Below the pieces are notes generated by a model that was not told where the DNA came from, searched no databases, and saw only the letters and a list, made by a program, of their open reading frames with translations. Made by a program: the position numbers and the translations under genes. Positions 22,827 through 32,965 of a stretch of DNA of 39,177 nt are shown one piece after another. The DNA comes from Pleurotus ostreatus/Saccharomyces cerevisiae fusant (taxonomy: Eukaryota; Opisthokonta): assembly GCA_024196135.1 (NCBI GenBank), contig JAMQCK010000202.1:1-39177 (forward strand), given 5' to 3'. Numbering within the stretch: the stretch's first letter is position 1; every line of letters starts with the position of its first letter.

Positions 22827-25190
22827 TTATACTTCTGGCTGCCCGTGTCTTGCACCCGCCGTCACCAAGCCCTCGGTCGCCTTCTCTTCTATCACTGAAC
22901 TCCCACTGGCTGAAGCACCGTGTCCGTTCTCCTCTCTTCTCGTCGCCGCGCCATCGAGCACAGGATGCCGTTGGTGCAAGCCAGTCTCCGGGACACCGTG
23001 CCGATCGCCCGCAGCGACAGGCGCTTTCTCCGACTGCACCGTGGGCGTGGGGAAGTAGCCGTCGAGGTAGTGCCGTGCAACCTCGACATAGTCGGTTGCA
23101 AACTCGCCAATCTGTTGGCGGTTAGGCAAAAACTCTTCTTTCGAATCCCACATCAAACCCACCTGACTCTCGTCCATCCCCAACACCTCGCTCTCCTCCG
23201 AGCTCCTCAGCTGCAGCCCCGGAATCATATCCAGCACCTTCGCCAAGAACGCCGTGACGACAAAGGTGTACGCCGTCGCCGCGACCACATACGCAATCTG
23301 AATGTACAGCTGCTTCCAATTATGGTCGAGCCACCCGCCGGGCATCGTCGTGTTGACCTCGTCGAGCGCGATGATGGAGCCCGCGCCGAAGAGGGCGTTG
23401 AAGATGAGGCCGATGATGCCGCCCATGGCGTGCTCGGCGAAGAGGTCGAGCGCGTCGTCCATGCGGAAGAGGAATTTGACTGGAAAGAGAAGTTAGATCG
23501 GGTGAGGGCAGACCAAGGGAGGAATGAAGGGGCACGTACGCTTGGTGCTCAAGTTACAGATCGCGCCGGACAAGACGCCGAGGATGAGTGCGCCCCAGGG
23601 GTGGATGAAGCCAGAGGCGGGGGTGGCAGCGACGAGGCCTGCAATGGTCCCTGTAAAGTGCCGTGAGATTGGCGACTCCGATCCGAAAGGACCGTCGCCA
23701 CTCACCTGAGCAGAAGCCCACCATGCTCCAGCTATTCATCGCGACACCAGTCAGTTGGACCGCCAACTAATGCATAGAATGACCGCTCACCTGCGCGACG
23801 CCCTGTAATCCATCAAGCACCAGACCGCCCCGCTGAACGCTGCGCTGATCACTATACGGGTCATGAGTACCTTGTCCTTCATGCACCGTCCCAATAGATC
23901 AACGCACTAGTATTCCAAATCGCCATGATCGCGCGCAAGTTCGCGCCGAACGCGCTGCCGCCACTGAGGAAGAGGGCGTTAGCGATCTAGTTCAGAATCG
24001 GTTGGGTATTTGAGTGAAGCATTGGGGGATTGACCGGCGGTCGGAACATGTCGGCCGAGGCTTCAACACTCACTTGAATCCGAGCCACCCGAACCAGAGG
24101 ATGAAGGTGCCTAGACCGACGAAGGAGACGTTGTGTGGGCGGAAGTTAATCAGCTCAGATTCCCGACGTCGTCCGAGGACCCTGGCGGTGGAGAAATGCG
24201 GTTAGCACGGGAGACTTGTGGGGTGGAGGAGCGTTGTGGAAGGGGAAGCTGGGACGCGGATGGAGGGGAAACGGCGCTATGAAGGGGGACGGGAGCAAGA
24301 TGGGAGCAAGCGTACCATGAGTATGCCAGACCACCGACACCTGAGCCGATCTCGACGGGCCCGCCACCAGCGAAGTCTAGCACGCCGTACTTGAATGCCC
24401 AGCTGATCGTGTGTTAGCAGGTGCGCGAGACAAGATGAAGGGGACCGATCGCCCATCTCACCCATTCGGGTTCCAAACCCAGCATGTGAGCGGGCAGTAC
24501 ACGATCGTGAGCCACAGGAATGCGAAGAGCATAGCTGGCAGCACACGCCCGCGCTCGGCGACCGCGCCCATGAGGATGGCGACGGTGACGCAGGCGAACT
24601 CCATCTGGAAGAAACTGTATAGGAGCTCGGGGAGGAGGGGCGAGCCGGGGGAGGCGCCGTCCAGGACCTCCATGAGGGCGAAGGAGCGAAGGTTGCCGAT
24701 GTAGCCGTTTGTTGCGGTGGGGGAGAAGGCGAGGGAGTACCCCCAGAAGTACCATTGGAAGATGGTGATCGCGTTGCTCGCGGCGACACACCACATGAGG
24801 TGGACTGGGGAAGGATAAGTATGTAAGTGAAGGATGGACGGCGGGTAAAGAGAAGCGACTCACGGGCGCTTTTCCTCCGGGAGAGCCCGCCATAGAGGAA
24901 GGCTGCGGGGAGGGGGGATGTTAGGGAGAGGGGGAAGTCGCAGTGAGCGTACAAGACGCACCCAGTCCCGGCACCATCAGCGAGACCATCCCACCAGCGA
25001 CGATGATGAAGGCCATGTCGCCACGATCATAGCTAGTTGCGCCATAAGCGACGCCCACAACGTCCGTGCGGGGGGCTCACCTGCTAGTGTCCGCGCCTGA
25101 TCGAGACTGTTAGTACTCAAGACCCTGCACAAAATCGATGCACGCACGCCTCGCAAGGGCCGCGGCCGCCAACTTTGATATGTCGCTCAT
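22827..25190 (-). CDS. MEP: Ammonium transporter, Mep1/Mep3 type
   Basis: Twelve minus-strand exons (25190-25148, 25096-25081, 25032-24962, 24902-24864, 24804-24462, 24402-24316, 24181-24074, 23963-23908, 23851-23791, 23731-23706, 23650-23540, 23479-22827) encode 537 residues. The fold is that of AmtB/Mep/Rh channels, with about eleven hydrophobic segments. Diagnostic stretches are FLYGGLSRRKSA, WNPNGWAFKYGVLDFAGGGP, FILWFGWLGFNGGSAFG, SGFIHPWGALILG and GEFATDYVEVARHYLDG in the cytosolic tail. Of the pore twin-histidine pair, the first is glutamate (E188 in PVEIGSG) while the second is kept (H337 in FAEHAMGG). Glu at the first site is the known signature of the yeast Mep1/Mep3 branch and differs from Mep2 sensors. 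It imports ammonium across the plasma membrane. Three GATA-factor-type sites lie upstream. Confidence 0.95.
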
Positions 25191-25786
25191 GGATGGTGCA
25201 CCGTAAGAGGCAGGAGACGAGAGGCGCGGTCAGTAAACGAGCAGGCGGAAGGGGGGATATTCCGCCCGTCGGCCGACGCTGCTCCAGGAGTGAAAGTGGA
25301 CCCGGTGGCGTCATCCGCGCTGGGTCGCGAGTTCGACACTCCAGGCAGGCGCGGGGTCGTTCGCGAACATGTTCCCCCACGGGAGAGATAAGGAATGCAT
25401 ACAGCCAGGCGCGATATCAAGAGAAAGGGCTGGGCGCCGGCAGTCTTCTCTGATCCTGTCAGTCTTCTGCGGTCGGCTGACCCGGTGACTCACTGATCGT
25501 GGACGGACAAGAATAGGTCAGACAGGCGAGGGAGGACCTCTGGGCGAGCGGGAAGCGGGAAAACGAGTTCATTGGGCGCAGGAATCATACAGTATGCGGG
25601 CAGAGATGGTGGTAGGAAGCAAGAAGGACGATGAGATAACCTTCAGATAGCAGTCCGAGGAATAAGTTCAAGTCCAAAAGCCGACCTGTTGCCGCTGTGA
25701 CGATCAACTCACGTGTATGTGACGAGCGCGACAAGCGCCACCGGCACCGAGCCCCGCCAGCGCGAGGCGACTCAACCGCGACGACG
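25191..25786. promoter_or_regulatory. Divergent promoter region with three HGATAR sites
   Basis: These 596 bp separate the ammonium transporter (minus) from TDP1 (plus). AGATAA occurs at 25386-25391 and 25634-25639, and AGATAG at 25645-25650; the last two are 5 bp apart. HGATAR is the binding consensus of fungal nitrogen GATA activators (AreA/Nit2 class), which control ammonium permeases. Assignment to the transporter is inference, since TDP1 shares the region. Confidence 0.4.
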
Positions 25787-28436
25787 ATGGACGACGATCT
25801 AAAGAGGTGCGTGACGAAGTTCCTCGCACCTTGCACCAAGTCTCACACTATATCCAGAGCAATTGCACTGAGCTTACAAGACTCACGACCCTCACGACCA
25901 CGTTCACCCCCCATTGTGATCGACGACGATGATGACGAACCAGACGAAGAGACCAAGTTTCAAGACGAACTCCAACGGGCTATAGAGGCCTCCAAGGCTG
26001 ACTCGGCTGCCCGGAAACCCGACTCTCTTGCTGCATCCACCTCACAGACACCTGAACCTCCCGCGTCCGCAATGAAAGACCTGAAGATCGCTTCAGGCAC
26101 TGCTTCCACTTCCGGGCCCTCTTCGTGGTTATCCGAACGAGCGAAAATGGAAAAAGAACGTATTGAGAGGCAGAAGAAGCGGAGGAGAGATCAAGGGCAG
26201 CAGAGTGAAGACGAAGACAACTCGAACGACGTGGACTCGGAGGAGCCGATCGCTAAGCGTCAGCGTCCAACGCCACCTGCTCAAGCGGTCCCGTCTGTCG
26301 CGACTACATCATCCGAAGAGTACTTCTGGGAGGGTGCATATCGCCCTATTACGACGAAGCACTGCGTGCCACGAAAGGACGGAAAACTTACGTTCAGGCT
26401 CAGCGAGATTATCGGGAATGTACGCTCGCTTCATTGCCTTCCAGAGCCTTGTATCGCTTACCTCCATCCCCTTCTTTGTCGCCAGAAATCCGAGATAGAA
26501 TTCGCCATCCTCTCCAGCTATGCCCTCGATGCCGAGTGGACCTACTCGTTCTTTGAGCGCGACACACCCGTCATCATAGTCCAGCAAACCAAAGACGGAG
26601 ATGCGTCCATCAAGAACTGGCTACCCAATTGGATACGTGCGTCCCCTTTTCTGCGGAACGGATATGGGTGCATGCACATGAAGGTACATCTTTCACTCGG
26701 ACCTGTCGACACAGCTGAATAATATGCGCCGTAGTTCATGCTGGTATGTGCGAGTATAATCGAATGATATCACACACGTCTCAAGCGTCTCTACCAGCTC
26801 TTCTACAAGACCGGACGCCTACGCGTCTATATACCCACAGCGAACCTCGTACAATACGACTATAGAGATATAGAGAACGTGAGTGAGAGGCCCTCTTGGT
26901 GAATGAACAACTTTGCTGACGCTTAGCTTTTACAGTTCGCCTGGCTCCAAGATATTCCCCGGCGCCCCTCTCACAAGCCGGAGCCTAAGCCGAACCCGGA
27001 GGACTTTCCCTCCATCATGCAGCGCGTGCTTGAGGCGCTGAACATCAGGCCCGCGTTGCAGGCGATGATTATGCAGGATGTGCGTGTTGTTCTTTCCCGC
27101 GCATCCTCCTTTTTCTCTCCCCCTACCGCCTTCTCTCCTCTCCCCCTACCGCCTTCTCTCCTCTCCCCCTACCCCTGCCCACCTCCTCACCCTTCACGCA
27201 AGCAACGAACTAATCCCCGCCCCTAGCACCCCAACCTCCCTCTCCAATCCATCCAAGACTTACGCCGGCTCTGGGACTGGTCCCTCGTCAAGGTGCACCT
27301 AGTCGCGTCCCTGCACGGCAAACACGAAGGCTGGCCCGCCGTCTTGCAGGTGGGGCACCCGCGATTGATGAAGGCGGTGCGGAATATGGGGCTGGCGGTG
27401 GATAGAGAGAGTGGGAAGGAGGTGGAGGTGGAGTGTCAGGTGAGTTGGGTTCTTCTGTTGATTGTCGGGTGGATGGGTTGGAGATAGCGAGGAGCCACAG
27501 GAATGGGACGGAGAGACCAGAGAGGGAATAGATGTGCTTTGCTAACTACCACCCTCCAGGGCTCCTCCATCGGGCGCTGCACCTCCGTCTGGATCAACGA
27601 GATGTACGGCTCGATGCGCGGGCAGTCGGCGAGGGAGTGGCTGGATGCCACCAAGAAGCGGCGCGAGGCAACGCCGCTGCCGCCGGTGAAGATCGTGTAC
27701 CCGACGAAGGCGACGGTGCATGCGACGGCGTGGGGGGTGAACGGCGGCGGTACGATCTTCTGTCGCCGCGCGACCTGGGAGGCGAAGAACTTCCCTCGAC
27801 AGTTGTTCCACGACTCGAAGAGCACGGGCGGGCCGGTGCTGATGCATACGAAGGTATGCGGGACCGTGTGAGACTCTAGGTGCGGGTAAGACTGACGACG
27901 AAGCAGATGATCCTCGCGCTCATCAAAGACAAGAAGGCGGTGTCTTCTAGTAAACTCGGGTCGAGTAGCTCAAAGGCGAAGGGCAGCAGCAAGGCCAAAG
28001 CCAATGCCTCTAAACCAGCCGACGACTCTGACTCCGACATCGAGCTCATCGAGTTCAAACACTCCTCCACCTCCCGTCCCAAGGCCACTAGCAACGATTT
28101 CTCCACCTCCGACATCGAAGTCGTCCACCCCGCCCTCGGCTGGGTCTACGTCGGCTCGCACAACTTTACCCAGAGCGCCTGGGGCACGCTCTCCGGCAGC
28201 GGCTTCAACCCCGTGCTGAACGTCACGAACTACGAGCTGGGGGTGGTGTTCCCGATCAAGGACGAGGAGCAGCTGAGGAGCGTGCAGTTGTGGGAGAGGC
28301 CACCGAGAAGGTATGGGAGGGAGGATGAGCCGTGGGTGAGTGACTAGTCGTGTGGTTATGCGAATGTGTTGTTCAAGAGTTGGTCACTGATGCGAGCGTA
28401 CAGATTCAGGAGGAATGTCCTCTATATCAGAACTGA
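25787..28436 (+). CDS. TDP1: Tyrosyl-DNA phosphodiesterase 1 with N-terminal UIM-like motifs
   Basis: Ten exons (25787-25806, 25858-26419, 26486-26683, 26735-26743, 26798-26878, 26936-27079, 27227-27439, 27560-27853, 27907-28335, 28404-28436) encode 660 residues. The two phospholipase-D-like HxK motifs are MHMK (H258, K260) and MHTK (H505, K507), with YKTGRLRVYIPTANL, CTSVWINEMYGS and VYVGSHNFTQSAWG in their usual order. TDP1 hydrolyses 3'-phosphotyrosyl bonds left by trapped topoisomerase I. The N-terminus adds two motifs like ubiquitin-interacting motifs, DDLKRAIALSLQDS (3-16) and FQDELQRAIEASKADS (41-56), around an acidic patch. Exon 4 is 9 nt, right after the first HxK. A Ser/Lys-rich insert (about residues 515-570) follows the second HxK. 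Retaining the last intron would end the protein at 28347 instead. Confidence 0.94.
27113..27173 (+). repeat. Pyrimidine-rich minisatellite in TDP1 intron 6
   Basis: Two tandem units with period 23 nt begin ttctctcctctccccctacc (27131-27153 and 27154-27173, the second shortened), preceded by an 18 nt partial copy. The array lies inside the intron 27080-27226 and accounts for its unusual length of 147 nt. Confidence 0.8.
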
Positions 28437-28629
28437 TTAGAGTGTACAGTGCGCTCGCACATGGCAACGAAGGGGAGTTCTGAACTCGTTTGATCCGCGG
28501 AAGCGAAATCTGGTCCCGAGTCTCAAGCAACCCTTTATGGTCGATGTTAGAGTGAGTCTCATCGGTTACCTGCAACGCTCACTACGCAGCATCAAGCCTT
28601 CGCTCGACTATCCTCTAGTACCTTCCATC

Positions 28630-29974
28630 ATGTCGGAACGACTGCCGCAGGAGCTGAAGGAACACGTCTTGGACTGTTTGTCTGGCGCCACACCGGATGG
28701 CAGGCGAGCGTTGCAAGCCTGCGCGCTCGTGAACAGCTGCTTACTCCCTAGGAGTCAGACGCTCCTATTTCACGACATCACCATACGCAACCCTCAGGAC
28801 GTCCAGAACCTCTCGAAAGTCCCACATCGTCTTCAAGCCCAAGCGCACGTACTCCGCGTCGCGGCCACCTTCCACTTTGAACGACAACATCGGTCCGCCC
28901 CCTCTCCGACGCCCGACATCACAGCTTTGGCGAGGCTCCTCATGCGACTACCCGCCGTATACGACCTCCGCATCGACAACAGTCATCACGCCGTCTACTA
29001 CGTCTTCCTCCCCATCGCCATGTGCCGCGCCCTTCTGGCCAAGCTGCCGTTGTTGCGCTCCCTAACGCTCAACCGCTGGACCGTCCCCACGTCCATCCTC
29101 AACCACCTCGGCAACATCCAGGAGCTGCACTTGACCGACGTCCGCTTCAGTGCGGGCTTCATGCCGAAGGTGCGACCGCGGGAGCAAGCGACGAGGACGG
29201 CCAAGCTGGTGCACTTTGCCTTCGAGGTGAAGGAGCGCGACTCGCTGCTGGAGCTCTCGAACACGATCGCCCGGCTGGGGGTGGGCGGTAGTTCGGCGTC
29301 GAGCAGTCTGAGGACACCGATTGATCTTACTTCGCTGCGCAGTTTGCGCTTGCAGGTGGCGGGTGTGCCGAAAGAGCAGGGACTCATTCTCGATGCGTGC
29401 AAGGACACGCTTGAAGCACTCGAGTATGGTCGCACCAAGAGCATCGTAGGCGCGTCTCGAGCGTACCCCTCTGGTAAGCTCTCGTACATGGTATACGTTC
29501 CTCGGCTGACCACATCGTCAGTCAACTTCGTAACCATGCCCCGTCTACAGACTCTAGCCATTCGCGACGTGAATCCCAACGAGGCGTCGGAACGCGAGTT
29601 CCTCGACAGGCTCATCCGCAGCGCCCCTAACATGCAACAACTGATCCTCAACGTAAACCCTACGCTGTATCCATTGCACGAGCAGCCGCTTTGGGCATGG
29701 CTTGACGCAGCCTTGACCGCGGACGACGCGGCGCTGACCGGTCTACGCGGCCTCACGCTGGTCATCGGCCCCGCGCGCGGTCAGCCAAGGCATCCTGCAT
29801 TCTACGAAGGCAAGCGGGAATTCCTGGACAACGCCTTGCGAAAGGTGCAGTCGCGCATGCCCGTGCAGATCAAACGTGAGTGCATAGGCTCTGTGGTATA
29901 GCGAACTCGCTGACGTATAGGTAGGTTATGTTGCATGGCAAGAGCGACCGCCCCTCCTCGAGTTCTCCTTGTGA
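28630..29974 (+). CDS. F-box-like protein, paralog 1
   Basis: Three exons (28630-29473, 29522-29875, 29925-29974) encode 415 residues. The N-terminus, MSERLPQELKEHVLDCL... to PRSQTLLFHDITI, is an F-box-like segment of the form common in Agaricomycete F-box families. A leucine-rich remainder resembles degenerate LRRs (LPLLRSLTLNRWTVP, HLGNIQELHLTDVRF). Such proteins would recruit substrates to SCF (Skp1-cullin) ubiquitin ligase; the substrate is unknown. The first intron (48 nt) is a multiple of three and free of stops, so reading straight through hides it. Its position matches an intron in the downstream paralog, and the terminal exon (YVAWQERPPLLEFSL) aligns with that gene's last exon. Confidence 0.75.
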
Positions 29975-30227
29975 GCGAATGTATGAAGACCCTTTGTCGA
30001 AATATGATGATTTTTGTCCCTGTAGCATGATGCTCTTCCCTCAGAACGCAGCGAACGAAAAATTGATAGCAAGGGGTTCTGCGCGACGTCTGAAAAACTG
30101 CGGTCTGACACACATGTGAGTCGAACTTACTTTTGACCCCGTGAGTCTCACTCGATAGTTATAAGGCGAATCCTGGGCGTTGCCACAAACTCTCCCTCCA
30201 GCTCTCCCTACCCTAGCGTGGCCAATC

Positions 30228-31537
30228 ATGCCAGAACAACTACCGCCGGAGCTCGTCGACATCATCCTGGACTATTTTTGTGAAGCGGAAGAAGGGGACG
30301 ATCTCGTCCAGGGCCTGAAAGCCTGCGTCCGCGCACATAGTTCCTTTCATCACCGATGCCAGTCTACCCTCTTCCGCGATATCACCATCCGCAGACACCA
30401 AGATGTCCGCAACCTGCTGGGCGTGTCTCCTCGCATCTTTGCATACGTGCATGTCCTACGAGTTGCCCTTAGTTTCACCTTCGACAAGCGTCTTAGCGAG
30501 GCTAGGCTGCATATAGTCTCGCCCGAAATGGCGGCCTTCAACAATCTCGTGCGCCTCCTGACGAATGTGCACGATCTGCGGGTGGACTCCTCCAGCAACG
30601 GCGTCAAGTACACCACCCTACCAACCGACACTTGCCTTGCGCTTCTTGAGAGGGTACCGCGGCTGAAGGCGCTGACGCTGAGGGGTTGGACTTTACCGCC
30701 GGACTTCCTCAATCACTTAGAAGATATACGGAGCTTGGACTTGACATACGTCAGGTTTACCCCCGGTCACACATCTACCCTTCGGACATCCGCTGTTGCA
30801 CCTGCCGCGCTACACCACCTTTCCTTGGAAGCGTCTTCGCCCGTGCTAACGTTGCCAACCCCAACGCTCGCATACTTCGGTTTGGCATCGCCGTCTGTTC
30901 CGCCTATCCCGACTGCACCGCTCGACGTTCGATCGTTGCGTAGCTTGCAGATGTCTGGCACGGGCTTCCCAGACACACAAAGACTTGTCCTCGACGCGTG
31001 CAGAAGCTCACTCGAAGCTCTTGAGTACGGATGGAACAGAGATCGTCCAATCGGTACGCGAGTTCTCCTTCCCTTCGTCTAATCTAATCACACTGACAGT
31101 GAACTTCCCATTCATGCCTCGCATGCGCACCCTGGCCATCCGCGATATTTCTTTCCACAGCGGTGCAGCTCCAGCGCTTCTCGAGCAAGCCATTCCCAAG
31201 GTTCCCGCCCTCGTCCAGCTCGTTCTCAACGTTGATCAAGCGACATATCCGCTCTACATAGAACCTTTCTGGAGATGGCTTGATACCTTCCTTTCGACGC
31301 CAAATGTGGCTATCGCTCTACATACGGTAATTTTGGTTATTGGGCCTACGAGCCGCGATACGCTTCTTCCGCCCTTCGAGGGCGCACAAGAGTTTGTGCA
31401 GACGGCGTTACCTAGAATTCAGTCTAGGGTGCGAGTAGTTGGTGAGTGATTCTGGCATGGACGAATTCTGCAGGATACTGACGAAACACATAGAATATTT
31501 CGCTTGGGATCAGCGACCGTCATTGCTCGACTTGTGA
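30228..31537 (+). CDS. F-box-like protein, paralog 2
   Basis: Three exons (30228-31053, 31100-31441, 31494-31537) encode 403 residues. The protein is clearly paralogous to the gene just upstream on the same strand: MPEQLPPELVDIILDYF, STLFRDITIRRHQDVRNLL, LTLRGWTLP...FLNHLEDI, LVLDACRSSLEALEYG, MPRMRTLAIRDI and ALVQLVLNVDQATYPLY. It ends in EYFAWDQRPSLLDL. Intron positions are the same in both copies while lengths differ (46 and 52 nt here, 48 and 49 nt upstream). The F-box-like N-terminus suggests an SCF substrate adaptor. Divergence is high, so the tandem duplication is not recent. Confidence 0.75.
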
Positions 31538-31948
31538 GACAGTCTTTGTGTACAAGTGTCTGCAAAGCCCATGCAGAATACTGTGATTGGCCTTGTTGCT
31601 CATTTTTCTGCTCAAGTAGCTCATACGCGCTACCTATGCCCCATCCCGGTAGCGAAGACTGATTTCCCACAGGAATTTAGAATACGTGGTTGAACTATCA
31701 GTCACATGATTGTGAGGTTGTTGATCGGCACATGCCGAGTTTGTTCAAACCGCAACGACCATCTCGTTTTCTGCCCCTGGGCCATACGGGTCGAACGCTC
31801 CGCTATACCGCTATTTTTGGACTTGGTTCTCACCGAAGGTGTATAACAACGTCGGCAAAGCAGCTCACGCAACGCTTCTGACCGCTGCCACCCGAGTCTT
31901 AGACCAGCGCCTTGCCTTTCACCTCTCTTCGCAATTCGACGGCAAACG
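31538..31948. other. Intergenic region upstream of family copy B
   Basis: This 411 bp separates the second F-box-like gene from copy B. A small inverted repeat, tcaca-tgat-tgtga, lies at 31702-31715, and a ccttgcctttc string near the start codon is shared with copy A. No coding signal is seen. Confidence 0.4.
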
Positions 31949-32606
31949 ATGGAAGCCTCAAGCGAATCTATCATGCAGCACCTCTCCGTGACTGAAACTG
32001 AGACTACTGTGGACTTGTCGAAGCCAGACGCGGCGACGGCTGAGCCACAGGTGGCACCGACGCGACGCCGTCAGCGCCCACAATTTCACAAGGTGCGCAA
32101 TATTTCGACTATAGAGGGATATAGCTTCATGATGTAATGCTGAACAGCGTCTGAAACCATCTCATGCCGACATACCATTCGTCCCCGTAGCCCGCGATAC
32201 AGCAAAGCATCGGTACTGGCATTTCGGCTGGCCGCTATCAGACCAGTGTGTGGACAACTTCCTGGACAAGTATATCCCTGGATTCCTCGACACCGACCGC
32301 GCTACTGTCATAAAATACGGCCAGTTCATGTGCGTGGCCAACACCCTCGCAGGCACCGACCGGATGTACCTCGTCCTCGTCGAACCTGATGCGGAGTTTG
32401 CGCCGTCTCAGAGCCCACTCGCAGACCCAGGCGAGAAGGCGTCTACGTTCCTCATGGTGGTGTCGGACTGCAGCACACGGTATTTCACCAAGAGACCCAC
32501 CAAGAAGCAGATGGCGCGGCTAATACGCATGTTTGGTCCAGCGCCCCGGTGGATGATGGATGCGAGAGAGAAGAAGAGATGGTCCGAGTACGGTAACGAA
32601 TTGTAA
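31949..32606 (+). CDS. HFGWP/DAREK family protein, copy B (unknown function)
   Basis: Two exons (31949-32092 and 32148-32606) encode 200 residues. Exon 1 (MEASSESIMQHLSVTET...) ends in RRRQRPQFHK as in copy A; the intron is 55 nt and phase 0, also as in copy A. Exon 2 is 459 nt, identical in length to that of A, and carries SHADIPFVP, HRYWHFGWPLSD, YIPGFLDTDR, LVLVEPDAEFAPSQSP, STFLMVVSD, YFTKRPTKKQMARL and APRWMMDAREKKRW. There is no signal peptide or membrane segment. The basic cluster could serve as a nuclear signal, but this is speculative. No stop or frameshift, so it is presumably functional. Confidence 0.82.
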
Positions 32607-32965
32607 CCTAGGATTTCAGTATACAGATTATAGGAATGGGCCGCGCTCCTCATGTCGTAACCGGGTGTAGCATGTGAATATTCACGAAATACTTACAAGG
32701 ACCGTATGCCGCAGCGGTTGGCGCGTCTTCATTTCGTTGACTCAGAAACATCAGGTCAAGACGTTGACATACAGCGTGGCGTGGCATCACGATTACTGTA
32801 CAAAGGCAATGGCTACATCGCAAGTTCATGGGGAAATGACAACCGCTGTCAACCATTACGCATTCGCGTTCTTCACCGATAGCAGCGGTTCTACAAGTTG
32901 TCGGTGAGTATAAACAGCGGAAGCCAAAGAAAGGACGGCAGGGCGAACCATGATCATAGCAGGCA
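32607..32965. other. Intergenic region between copy B and the 505-residue unknown gene
   Basis: This 359 bp lies between two converging 3' ends. I see no coding or structural signal beyond presumed untranslated regions. Confidence 0.4.
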
